DNA of 64,000 nt from JAWRCU01 sp033542235 (GTDB lineage: Bacteria; Pseudomonadota; Alphaproteobacteria; Rhizobiales; Rhizobiaceae): positions 1 to 64,000 of the forward strand of contig NZ_JAWRCU010000018.1 in assembly GCF_033542235.1 (NCBI RefSeq), read 5' to 3'. The translations under genes and the position numbers were made by a program. Shown in pieces: positions 51,697 through 62,966 of this stretch. The notes below the pieces were generated by a model. The model saw only the letters and a program-made list of their open reading frames with translations. It searched no databases and was not told the origin of the DNA. The stretch's first letter is position 1; every line of letters begins with the position of its first letter.

Positions 51697-52603
51697 CCAC
51701 CACGCCCCGATCCGCCGCGCACTGCAAGCTCCGTGCGATGTCCCGAGCTATGCGCTCGGATGCCGCCGCCGTGTAGTGGAACTCGTCGATGAAGGAAAGC
51801 TCATCGGGAGTGCCCGAAACGACGTGAATTCCGTTTTTCGCCCCCGTGAGCAGGTTTTGCCGGAACGCCGTGTAGCGCAGGCGGTGTGTGGCAAAGCGTT
51901 CCCTATCCTCGCTGCCAGGCTGCGTCAGAGCGCAGGCGGACTCCTCCTCGTTGAGCCGCGTCTTCTCGAAAGCCGAGGTCTCGTCGTAGAGAGCGAGCGG
52001 ACATCCGCATCGGCCCGCTAGAGACGAGATTTGTTCGAGCCAGAAGCGCGTAAAGACGAGCAGGTTGGCGAAGGCTACCGCTTCCTCGGGCGTGCCGGAC
52101 GGGGGGCTCCCAGTGTTTTCGCTCAGGAAATCGGGCGAGCCGAACAGAGGATCGCAGCGGCGCCCATAGCCGTAGCGCGAGAGCGTCCCGCCGGCAAAGC
52201 AGACGATCAATGCCGGCATCCGCGGGGTTTCCGAGACGATGCGTGTCGCGGCCGCATGGAGGGTGCGCAGGTCGGCCTCCGGGAAGGAGATATTGAGGTA
52301 ATGCAGGCCGGATAGCTGCGAAAGACGGGAGGGGATGGTCTGTGCGTCCGATTCCAGCCCGAAGCCGAAGACGTTCGACGCACCCAGTACAAGCCCGTAA
52401 GGGGCTCCCGACAGGGCTGTGGCAAGCCCGTAGCGTTGACCGTCCATGTCGCCGTGCCGGAAGCCGTAGGCGTCGGTCGAAAAGACATCTGTCTCGAGGT
52501 TGGCGGCGTAAGCCAGCACGTCGCCGCGCCGCGCCCAGCGGCGCTGGCGGACGTAGTGGCGGGATGCTGGAAAAAGGCGAAGAACTTCGCTGTAGTCTGC
52601 CAT
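51689..52603 (-). CDS. SGNH/GDSL-hydrolase-like protein
   Basis: A 304-residue protein with a GDSL-like first block GLVLGASNVFGFGLESDAQTIPSRL, in which the serine sits in GAS rather than GDS. NISFPEADLRTL follows, and a final FIDEFHYTAAASERIA provides the Asp-x-x-His pair of SGNH enzymes. It may add or remove acyl groups on a glycan. No signal peptide is seen. First gene of the pair with TIGR03032, divergent from the autotransporter. Confidence 0.6.
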   Translation of the reverse strand: MADYSEVLRLFPASRHYVRQRRWARRGDVLAYAANLETDVFSTDAYGFRHGDMDGQRYGLATALSGAPYGLVLGASNVFGFGLESDAQTIPSRLSQLSGLHYLNISFPEADLRTLHAAATRIVSETPRMPALIVCFAGGTLSRYGYGRRCDPLFGSPDFLSENTGSPPSGTPEEAVAFANLLVFTRFWLEQISSLAGRCGCPLALYDETSAFEKTRLNEEESACALTQPGSEDRERFATHRLRYTAFRQNLLTGAKNGIHVVSGTPDELSFIDEFHYTAAASERIARDIARSLQCAADRGVVDA

Positions 52604-52906
52604 TGTCGCGCAAGCTAAAGCATGATCCCGAACCGAAGGCCAGCGCAGCGGAAAGTTGCGGAGCTCTTGGCTAAGATCATCTGAGAAAACAAAGAGTTAT
52701 AGTGGGATGAATCACTCCGTGAGTCCGCTCCAATTCATCCTGCTCTAAGGCATCGGATCCCTGGCGGCAACACGCGTATATGTGGCGTGTGCAAAGCCAT
52801 CAAAGGGCATCCAATCCCTTTACGAGTTATCGAAAAAATGGTTCTACATGGTAGGGGGCTGAGGGTCGCGTCGACACCCGGCCGGTTTCTGTAACCAGGG
52901 TGGGCA
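52604..52906. repeat. Divergent intergenic region with decayed palindromic repeats
   Basis: No gene is seen in these 303 bases. AAGCATGATCCCGAACCG near 52618 and CCAATTCATCCTGCTCTAAG near 52729 are half-elements of the repeat at 50469-50571, with about 90 unrelated bases between. The remaining part before the autotransporter start has no clear promoter. Confidence 0.5.
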
Positions 52907-55900
52907 ATGACGTTTCTGGCCATGGACCGGTTGCGCATCGACGCGATGCGCCGAAGGCAGCTTCTCTTGTCCGTTTCGCTTCTGGCAGGAAGCTCTGCCA
53001 AATATGGGCGTGAAGCCTATGCGCAACCAATATGCCTGCCGGCGGGTGGCACGCACTATCTTTGCGAAGGGACCAGCAGCGACACCCAGTCGATCATATC
53101 AGATAATGCGAACGTCGAGGCGGGAAACTCGGTGGTCATCGAGACCGATCCGGTCAAGGGAGGAAACGGCGGCAACGCTATTTCCATATCCGGCGGCGGC
53201 GATATCCGGTTCGTCAGCTCACCCGGCAGCTATGTTGTCCTTTCCGGCGAGACCAATGGCCTCAGCATAATCTCGACGGGCGATATCGGAACGACGCCCG
53301 GCTCGGTGTTCGTCGAGACAAGCGGTTATTTTGTCGGGCGATACGGCATCAACGCCGTCAACTACGGCAATGGCGCAGCCACGATCCACTTCGACGGCAC
53401 GGCTATCGGCACTAATGTCGGCCTCAGTGCGCGCAGCGTGGCGAGCGCCGGGGGCCTCTTCATCACCGCCGGGAAAAACGCCTATATCACGGGCGATACA
53501 TCCGGGCTTTCTGCGATCAACACCGGCAGCGGTCCGACGGTCGTGAAAGTCGACGGCTATGTCGGGTCCGCCGGACAGGCGATCGCCGTGATCAACACCC
53601 CGCTCGGCAGCGACATGTCGATCACGACCGGCGCCGATTCCGAGGTCCTGGGCCTTACAGGCATCTTCGCCAGGCACGTCGGGTCGGGGACGGCGCGGAT
53701 CGATGTCGGCGGCAAGGTCACCGGCACGGGCCAGTACGGCGTCCTGCTGCGGGGTCAGAACAACGCGGGGGACCTCGTCATCACCACGGCTGCCGGTTCG
53801 GTGGTTACCGGAGCCAGGGGCATCAGTCTGGACAATCGCGGGCGGGGCGACTCGCTGGTCGTGGTCAGCGGCGACGTTCTGTCCAACCATACGTTCGACA
53901 GCACTGTCGTCGTCAGCAATGGAGCGAACGCCGGAGATGCCACGGTCATCACGCAGGCGGGCAGCAACATAGAAGGCCGTTCGAGCGGCATCATCGTCTC
54001 GAACGGCGGGACCGGGGTTTCGACCGTTGCCGTCAACGGCAATGTGAGCGCCTACCTGGAGCACGGCATCTACGTCCACAATTCCGGCAGCGCCGCGGGT
54101 ATCGCCGTGACCGTTGGCCGATCGGGGCGCGTCGCGGGCAACAAATACGGCATCAACGCGCAGAACGATGCCGGAGGCGAGACGGAGATCCTCGTCAACG
54201 GAGACGTGATCGGCACTACCGACTCGGGCGTGCGGGCCTTTAACGGCGCCGGCGCAAGTAATCTGATTGTCACCGCGGGAGCCCAAAGCACGATCAGCGG
54301 CCGATTGGCCGGCATATCGGCTTTCAACACGGGCACAGGTGGCACGACGGTTGCATTGGCCGGCCACATCACATCGACATACGGCGTAGCCGTCAATGTC
54401 GGCAATGGAGTCACCGCCACCGATCTCACAGTTTCCACGGCCGCAGGGTCGACCATCGAGGGCGTTAGCGGCATCAGCGCCGTCAACACGGGCACGGGCG
54501 CCACGACGGTGACCATCGGTGGAGATGTCCTAGGTTCGGGGGATGACGGCATCTTTCTTTCGGGCGGCCAGGGGAGCCGGCTGTCGATCCTCAGGGGCGC
54601 GACCGTCACCAGCCAGGGAACGACTACCGACGACGACGCGATCGAGATTGGCGGCCAGGCCAATGTAACGGTGGCCGGATCCGTAATGGGAGGCGGCGGT
54701 TACGCGATCCGCTTCGACACGGCCAATGTCTTCGACGACCGGCTCGAGCTGCAACCGGGCTGGGAGGTGAAAGGCAAGGTGGACGCCGGTCTCGGCTTCG
54801 ACACGCTGGCTTTCGGCGGTTCGGCTGCCGGAACCGGAAGCGCGGATATGGCCTTCGACATGACGCGTGTCGACATCGGAGGAACAGGGGTTCCGGGTGC
54901 GGATTTCCTAGGCTTCGACGCCTTCGCCAAGACGGGCACTTCGGTCCTCGAGCTGACGGGCAGCAATAATGGCGTCGCCGATTTTGCGGTGGACCAAGGC
55001 ACTGTGGCGCTGAACGCGCGGCTGCCGGGCATGACTTTTGCCGTCGGCTCCGGAGCCACCCTCGCCGGCGACGGCACCGCAGGTTCCTTCGTGTTCGGCT
55101 CGGGTGCGACGGCAGCGCCTGGGAAGGCGGGCGAAATCGGCCTTCTCACGTCCCAAGGCTCAGCCGATTTCGGGGCCGGCAGCCGCTTCCTTGTCGATGT
55201 AGCGGCGAACGGAAAGTCCGACAGGATCGCGGCCGGTAGTGCCGCGGTTGATGGAGGCACGGTCGTCGTCAATGCGGTTCCCTCGAGCGGGGTATTCGTC
55301 GACGGACAGCGTTTCGTTATCCTGGATGCCGCCGGCGGGCTCCAGGGCGGATTCGATCGGATCGAGAAGCGGTTCGACTCCATATTCCTCGATTTCGCCT
55401 TTGCCAACACGCCGACACAGGTGGCGATCGAGACCGACGTCACCTCGTTCGACAGCGCGGCGGCAACCGCCAATCAAGCGGCAGTTGCCCGCAGCCTTTT
55501 CGCTTTTGGCGGGAGTTCCGATCCCGATGCCCAGAGCGTCTACAACAGCATCCTGTTCGCCCGGACAGCCGAGGAGGCGCAAGCCGATTTCGACGCCGCA
55601 TCGGGCGAGATTTATGCGGACTTGCAGACGGCGCTCGCGAACTCCAGCATCGGCTTCGGCCGGGTACTGCGCATGCATGCCGGCCTGCCGCCGACAGTCA
55701 CGCCCGCCGGAGAGCCGCTGGCCTATGCTTCGACTCCTTTGGCCGTGCGCGGGACCGGCGCGCCGTTCCCTCCGGCCGCATCGGGCGCAGCCCATGGCCT
55801 GTGGGGACAAATGATCGCCGGCAGCGCCTCGATCGATGGCGATGGCGCTGCTGCAGATCTCGACCTCACGCTCGGCGGTGTTGCGGCGGGAGCCGAAATC

Positions 55901-56611
55901 CTGGAAAGCGATTCGGGCTTCTCCGCGGGCCTCGCCTTCGGCTATGTGCACACGCGGGCTTCGCAGCTCTCGTCGGATGCCGAGGTCGATAGCGGTCATG
56001 TCGGCGTCTACGCGGCGATGGAAAGCGGCCCTTTGCTGCTGACGGCTGCCACGCATTTCGGGCTGCACAATTTGGAAACCAGCCGCGATGCGGTCATCGG
56101 CGGCGTAGGTGGCACGGCCACCGCCAGCTATGGCGCACAGAGCCTCGGCGTGTCGGCTGCGGCCCGGTACCGGCTCGAGGTCGGGAACCTGACCGTCTCG
56201 CCCTTCACCGGGGTGGACGCGGCTTATGTGCACAGCAACGGCGCGACAGAGTCGGGCGCCGGTGTGCTGAACCTCACCATCGATCCGGCAGACTACGCCG
56301 CTGGGACACTGGCCGCCGGCCTGGCTCTCGGCCAGCAATGGCAACTCGATGGCGAGGCGCGCCTCAGCGCCGAAGTGGGCGCAGCCTACGAGCGCGGCTT
56401 TGGCGGCGCGCCCGACCAGAGCCTGGCTTTCGTCGTCGGACCGGGATACACGATCTCGGGCGTGGATCTCGACGGCAACCGCCTCGCACTGGAAGCCAGG
56501 CTCGACCTTTCCTTCGACCGAGGCCTGACCTTCAGCGGCGGTTATCGCGGCAGCTTTGGAGCCGACAGCACGACCCAAACCGGCGAGTTTTCAATCGGCT
56601 ATAAGTTCTGA
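52907..56611 (+). CDS. Type V autotransporter with beta-helical passenger
   Basis: A 1,234-residue outer-membrane protein. The signal region is MRRRQLLLSVSLLAGSSA (from residue 14) and may start at a later Met. The passenger contains eight repeats of about 55 residues (53344-54540) with the pattern GI.A.N.GTG.TTV.V.GDV. The beta-barrel spans about 965-1234, opening LWGQMIAGSASIDGDG and ending FSIGYKF with the terminal aromatic residue. It presents an adhesin- or matrix-like fibre on the surface. No protease motif is visible. It stands alone beside the glycan genes. Confidence 0.9.
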   Translation: MTFLAMDRLRIDAMRRRQLLLSVSLLAGSSAKYGREAYAQPICLPAGGTHYLCEGTSSDTQSIISDNANVEAGNSVVIETDPVKGGNGGNAISISGGGDIRFVSSPGSYVVLSGETNGLSIISTGDIGTTPGSVFVETSGYFVGRYGINAVNYGNGAATIHFDGTAIGTNVGLSARSVASAGGLFITAGKNAYITGDTSGLSAINTGSGPTVVKVDGYVGSAGQAIAVINTPLGSDMSITTGADSEVLGLTGIFARHVGSGTARIDVGGKVTGTGQYGVLLRGQNNAGDLVITTAAGSVVTGARGISLDNRGRGDSLVVVSGDVLSNHTFDSTVVVSNGANAGDATVITQAGSNIEGRSSGIIVSNGGTGVSTVAVNGNVSAYLEHGIYVHNSGSAAGIAVTVGRSGRVAGNKYGINAQNDAGGETEILVNGDVIGTTDSGVRAFNGAGASNLIVTAGAQSTISGRLAGISAFNTGTGGTTVALAGHITSTYGVAVNVGNGVTATDLTVSTAAGSTIEGVSGISAVNTGTGATTVTIGGDVLGSGDDGIFLSGGQGSRLSILRGATVTSQGTTTDDDAIEIGGQANVTVAGSVMGGGGYAIRFDTANVFDDRLELQPGWEVKGKVDAGLGFDTLAFGGSAAGTGSADMAFDMTRVDIGGTGVPGADFLGFDAFAKTGTSVLELTGSNNGVADFAVDQGTVALNARLPGMTFAVGSGATLAGDGTAGSFVFGSGATAAPGKAGEIGLLTSQGSADFGAGSRFLVDVAANGKSDRIAAGSAAVDGGTVVVNAVPSSGVFVDGQRFVILDAAGGLQGGFDRIEKRFDSIFLDFAFANTPTQVAIETDVTSFDSAAATANQAAVARSLFAFGGSSDPDAQSVYNSILFARTAEEAQADFDAASGEIYADLQTALANSSIGFGRVLRMHAGLPPTVTPAGEPLAYASTPLAVRGTGAPFPPAASGAAHGLWGQMIAGSASIDGDGAAADLDLTLGGVAAGAEILESDSGFSAGLAFGYVHTRASQLSSDAEVDSGHVGVYAAMESGPLLLTAATHFGLHNLETSRDAVIGGVGGTATASYGAQSLGVSAAARYRLEVGNLTVSPFTGVDAAYVHSNGATESGAGVLNLTIDPADYAAGTLAAGLALGQQWQLDGEARLSAEVGAAYERGFGGAPDQSLAFVVGPGYTISGVDLDGNRLALEARLDLSFDRGLTFSGGYRGSFGADSTTQTGEFSIGYKF

Positions 56612-56679
56612 CCGGCGGCGCCGCAGGTGCCTGGAACCACTGAGGCGTGCGCTACACCTCCAGGCGGCGACGGAATCTT

Positions 56680-57300
56680 TTAATCGATGAGCGGGACATG
56701 CGGCGCGCAATGCCGAGGTATGACCCCGGTCAAGCGAGGGTCTACATCGACCTCGACCTGAAATCCACAGGGGGTGAAGCCCGAGCGGACGTAAAAGCCC
56801 AGCGCCGCCGGATGGTCGAGCGTGCACGTATGCACCCAAAAACGCTCGATGGGCCGCGACCATGCGCGTTTGATTGCCTCGTTCATCAGGGTCCGCCCGA
56901 CACCTTTGCCGATGGCATCGCCCGCCAGGCCGAAGAATGCCAGTTCACAGGTATTTGGCTCCCGGAAATCGAGTTCCAGGATGCCCACATCGCGCCTTCC
57001 GTCCTGGAGGGCGAAAAATTCTACGCGAGGATCGTCGAGGATCGCCCGAAGTCCGTCATCGGGCATCACCAGCCTGGAATACCACAGCCAATCCTCACCG
57101 ACCTCACGATAGAGTGCGCGGTATCTGTCCAAGGAAGGTTGACCAAGAGACACCAGAGAGAAGCCGGGCGGGAACCTGCGCTGGGCGAGGCATTCGGGAC
57201 GCTTGAGCATTTCCAGACTGGTCACGACTGCAGCGATATGTCCGTCCGGAACTGCCGAATAGCCCTTCGGAAGAATGGGCTGAGCGCAATCTTGCTGCAT
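56680..57300 (-). CDS. GNAT-family N-acetyltransferase
   Basis: A 206-residue protein. The GNAT acetyl-CoA loop is seen as GDAIGKGVGRTLMNEAI, preceded by the beta-4 strand CELAFFGLAG and followed by FWVHTCTLDHPAALGFYVRSGF. The N-terminal 55 residues are extra. The acetyl acceptor is unknown. It lies 38 bases downstream of gyrB in the same direction. Confidence 0.88.
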   Translation of the reverse strand: MQQDCAQPILPKGYSAVPDGHIAAVVTSLEMLKRPECLAQRRFPPGFSLVSLGQPSLDRYRALYREVGEDWLWYSRLVMPDDGLRAILDDPRVEFFALQDGRRDVGILELDFREPNTCELAFFGLAGDAIGKGVGRTLMNEAIKRAWSRPIERFWVHTCTLDHPAALGFYVRSGFTPCGFQVEVDVDPRLTGVIPRHCAPHVPLID

Positions 57301-57338
57301 GGAGACCTTGAATAGCTGAGGGCGGCTTTGTCAGCGCG

Positions 57339-59822
<2,484 letters not shown>

Positions 59823-59997
59823 GAATAGCTTTCTGTAGTTTGCCGCACCCGCCGCGCCTAAAACGGCCCCGAATCAAGCGCCGCCAGATGGTACAGATAT
59901 AGGCGTTCGGGCCGATTTTTCCAAATCGGGAGACCCGAAATAGGGGCAAAAAACGCTTATTTTGCGACAGGTTGAGCGCCAGCCGAGAGTCGGCGCG

Positions 59998-60123
59998 GCC
60001 CCCTTCCGCCACGCTTCGCGTGGTCCTCTCTCCCGTAAACGGGTGAGGATCCCCGTTGCGGCCGGTCGCTGCTCGGATCCTCTTCTGCGAAGAGGGGGAC
60101 CACGCGAAGCATGGTGGAGGGGC
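59998..60123. repeat. Mosaic inverted repeat, copy 4 (variant)
   Basis: Arms GCCCCCTTCCGCCACGCTT-CGCGTGGTCC and GGACCACGCGAAGC-ATGGTGGAGGGGC flank about 65 bases including CCCGTAAACGGG. It lies in the 378-base gap between the divergent gyrB and P450 genes; the flanking parts show no clear gene. Confidence 0.75.
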
Positions 60124-60200
60124 AAACGCGCCCGATCAAACCGGCCACATGGACGCCTCGATGGACGCGCATTAGATTCTATCTCTGTCCGGAGTTTCCG

Positions 60201-61583
60201 ATGGATACGACGCCCGCCCCTTTCATCCCGCCGGCCCCGAAGCCGCGCAGTTCCCCGCCCTCTTTCTTCGAGATGATCCGGATCGTGTACCGCAACCCGC
60301 TGGAGTTGTGGGGCGAGCCTTCCTACAACGAACCATGGATTTCGGTGGGTGGCATCGGCGGGCCGTTGGTGATCGCCAACGATCCCGGACTGATCCGCCA
60401 CGTGCTGGTGGACAACGCCAGGAACTACAAGCTTGCCACCGTCCGGCAGAAGGTGCTGCGGCCGATCCTGCGCGACGGGCTGCTGACGGCGGAAGGTCAG
60501 ATCTGGCGCCGCTCCCGCAAGGCGATGGCGCCGGTCTTCACGCCGCGCCACATCTTCGGCTTTGCCGAGCCCATGCTCAAACGCGCCGAGGAATTCGCCG
60601 GGCGCTACGAGGCGGTGCTCGGCGAGACCGTCGACATCTCGCGCGACATGACCACCCTCACCTACGAGATCCTGGCTGAAACGCTGTTTTCGGGCGAGAT
60701 AGCCGGCGGCCCCGGCGACTTCGAACACCAGATCGATCGGCTGTTCGAGACCATGGGCCGGGTCGACCCGCTCGACCTCTTGCGCGCGCCGGACTGGCTG
60801 CCGCGCATAACCCATCTGCGCGGCCGCAAGACGATGTCTTATTTCCGCGGGATCGTCGCCAAAACCATGGAGATGCGCAAAGAGCGCATGGCCCGCGATC
60901 CCGACGGCGTGCCGGAGGACTTTCTGACGCTCCTTCTACGCGCCGAAGGACTGGACGGACTGTCGCGCAGCGAGATCGAGGACAATCTCATCACCTTCAT
61001 CGGCGCCGGCCACGAAACGACTGCGCGGGCGCTGGGTTGGACCATCTATATGCTCGCCGAAGCGCCTTTCGAGCGCGATCGAGTGGAGCAGGAACTGAAG
61101 GAAGTGCTCTGTGCTGAGCAGGATCCGGCCAAATGGCTGGATTCAATGCCTTTCACCCGCGCCGTTTTCGAAGAGGCTCTGCGTCTTTATCCTCCTGCCC
61201 CTTCGATCAACCGAGAGCCCATCGAGACCGACCGCTACCGGGATCTCGTGCTGCCCAGAGGGGCGCAAGTCCTGGTGATGCCCTGGACGATTCATCGCCA
61301 CCGCAAGCTCTGGGATCGGCCGGACGCCTTCATGCCGGAGCGTTTCCACCCGGAGAACCGCGATAAGATCGATCGTTTCCAGTATCTGCCCTTCGGCGCC
61401 GGGCCGCGGGTGTGCATCGGCGCCAGTTTCGCCATGCAGGAGGCGGTCATCGCGCTGGCAGTGCTGCTCTCGCGCTATCGCTTCGATACCGTGACGAACA
61501 CCAATCCCTGGCCGGTCCAAAAGTTGACAACCCAGCCCGAGGGTGGGCTTCCCATGCGGGTCACCCGCCGCCATCAACATTAG
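60201..61583 (+). CDS. Cytochrome P450
   Basis: A 460-residue monooxygenase. The I-helix oxygen site is GAGHETT, the K-helix ExxR is EEALRLYPP, and the heme loop FGAGPRVCIG has the thiolate C405. The lengthy N-terminus (FFEMIRIVYRNPLELW) and overall length resemble bacterial P450s of the fatty-acid or CYP4-like type. No ferredoxin or reductase is fused or adjacent. ATG 60201 follows GGAG and avoids the repeat upstream. Convergent with yraN. Confidence 0.92.
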   Translation: MDTTPAPFIPPAPKPRSSPPSFFEMIRIVYRNPLELWGEPSYNEPWISVGGIGGPLVIANDPGLIRHVLVDNARNYKLATVRQKVLRPILRDGLLTAEGQIWRRSRKAMAPVFTPRHIFGFAEPMLKRAEEFAGRYEAVLGETVDISRDMTTLTYEILAETLFSGEIAGGPGDFEHQIDRLFETMGRVDPLDLLRAPDWLPRITHLRGRKTMSYFRGIVAKTMEMRKERMARDPDGVPEDFLTLLLRAEGLDGLSRSEIEDNLITFIGAGHETTARALGWTIYMLAEAPFERDRVEQELKEVLCAEQDPAKWLDSMPFTRAVFEEALRLYPPAPSINREPIETDRYRDLVLPRGAQVLVMPWTIHRHRKLWDRPDAFMPERFHPENRDKIDRFQYLPFGAGPRVCIGASFAMQEAVIALAVLLSRYRFDTVTNTNPWPVQKLTTQPEGGLPMRVTRRHQH

Positions 61584-61589
61584 TGAATC

Positions 61590-61964
61590 TCAGTTTCGGC
61601 CCCGAAACGCGTCCTCGACATGGACGGGCCAGCGCCAGGGCAGCACCGCGACCATGTCGAAGCGCATCGAAAGACGTGCGTGGTCCGGCTGGCGGATGAG
61701 CCATAAGTCCGCGGCGTTCTCGATACGCTGCTCGGAGTAGCCGCCGATCGCGTCCATCGCCTCGACGAGTGTCGGGCGCGCCTTGACCTCGACGATGGCG
61801 ACGAGATCCCCGCGCCGGGCGATCAGGTCGATCTCGCCGAGCCTGGTGCGGTAGCGCCGCGCGACGATGCGATAGCCTTTGAGGATCAGCGCGAGCGCAG
61901 CAAGCCATTCGCCACGATGGCCGCGACGGTAGGCACCGTAGCGTCGAGATGCCTCGTCAGCCAT
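61590..61964 (-). CDS. yraN: UPF0102 (YraN) family protein
   Basis: A 124-residue protein with the endonuclease-like core RGHRGEWLAALALILKGYRIVARRYRTRLGEIDLIARRGD and IVEVKAR, matching the Holliday-junction-resolvase-like fold (E..D...EVK). The exact role is unknown. ATG 61964 overlaps the end of rsmI by 8 bases; the in-frame extension upstream lies wholly inside rsmI. The rsmI-yraN pairing is widely conserved. Confidence 0.92.
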   Translation of the reverse strand: MADEASRRYGAYRRGHRGEWLAALALILKGYRIVARRYRTRLGEIDLIARRGDLVAIVEVKARPTLVEAMDAIGGYSEQRIENAADLWLIRQPDHARLSMRFDMVAVLPWRWPVHVEDAFRGRN

Positions 61965-62886
61965 TGCGCGCCGCCTTGAGCTCGACCAGCCGCCGATAGA
62001 GTTCCGGCTTGGCACGGCCGGTCATCTTTGCTGCTTCCGCTGCGGCCCTCGAGGCTGGCATTTCGGCGGAAAGCGCCATCAGGAGGCCATCCAGATCCTC
62101 GACCTGAGCCGGTTCGGCCGTCGGGGGGCCAACGCAGACGACGATCTCGCCTTTCGGGGTCGCCGCCTCGCGATAATGGGCCGCCAGTTCGCCGAGCGCG
62201 CCGCGGCGCGTTTCCTCGAAGGCCTTGGTCAGCTCGCGCGCGACGACCGCATGCCTGGTTTCGCCAAACACCTCCGCCATGGCGACAAGCGTCTCGCCAA
62301 GCCGGTGCGGCGATTCGAAAAAGATCAGCGTCGCAGGCGTCGTCCGCAGCGCTTCGAGCCGGCTCTTTCGCTGACCCGCCTTGGCAGGCAGAAAACCTGC
62401 GAACAGAAAGGAGTCGGACGGCAGACCGGAAGCCGTGAGCGCTGCGAGCACCGCCGATGGCCCTGGGATCGGGATCACCTTGACACCCGCCGCAAGCGCG
62501 CGCTCGACCAGCCGGTAGCCGGGGTCCGAGACGAGAGGAGTTCCCGCGTCCGAAACCAGCGCGACGCTCCTGCCTTCCGCCAAAGCAGCAATCAGGCGCG
62601 GGCCGGCCTCGTCGGCATTGTGCTCATGATAGGGCGTCGGCCGCTTGCGAATGCCATAGCGATCGAGGAGCACGCGCGTGACGCGCGTATCCTCCGCAGC
62701 GACGATTTCGGCAGCGGCAAGTGTTTCGAGAGCGCGGATCGTGATATCGGCGAGATTGCCGATCGGGGTCGCGACAAGATAAAGAGCAGGCGCCAGCGGG
62801 CGCGCAGCTACCTCGGCTTGCGCGATCACGAAGCTTCGGACCTGCTTCTCGTCTTCGGTCTGTCTGCGTCTTTCCGTCTCGGTCAT
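61957..62886 (-). CDS. rsmI: 16S rRNA 2'-O-ribose C1402 methyltransferase RsmI
   Basis: A 309-residue member of the tetrapyrrole-methylase-type family. Family blocks are LYLVATPIGNLADITIRAL, AAEDTRVTRVLLDRYGI, YHEHNADEAGPRLI, LVSDAGTPLVSDPGYRLV and IPIPGPSAVLAALTASGLPSDSF. It modifies C1402 of 16S rRNA with SAM. It is divergent from the LpoA-like gene, the common rsmI/lpoA arrangement. Confidence 0.95.
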   Translation of the reverse strand: MTETERRRQTEDEKQVRSFVIAQAEVAARPLAPALYLVATPIGNLADITIRALETLAAAEIVAAEDTRVTRVLLDRYGIRKRPTPYHEHNADEAGPRLIAALAEGRSVALVSDAGTPLVSDPGYRLVERALAAGVKVIPIPGPSAVLAALTASGLPSDSFLFAGFLPAKAGQRKSRLEALRTTPATLIFFESPHRLGETLVAMAEVFGETRHAVVARELTKAFEETRRGALGELAAHYREAATPKGEIVVCVGPPTAEPAQVEDLDGLLMALSAEMPASRAAAEAAKMTGRAKPELYRRLVELKAARNG

Positions 62887-62966
62887 GCGCGTTCTTTGAC
62901 ATGTCGGGGCGCCGGTTGCAAAATCTGGCCGCAGCTCGATGGGTGCGGCGCTCAGGCAAGGGGTAT

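Noticed and set aside
55160..56578. 472-codon minus-strand open frame opposite the autotransporter barrel
   Set aside because: Shadow of the beta-barrel, which ends in the expected terminal phenylalanine.
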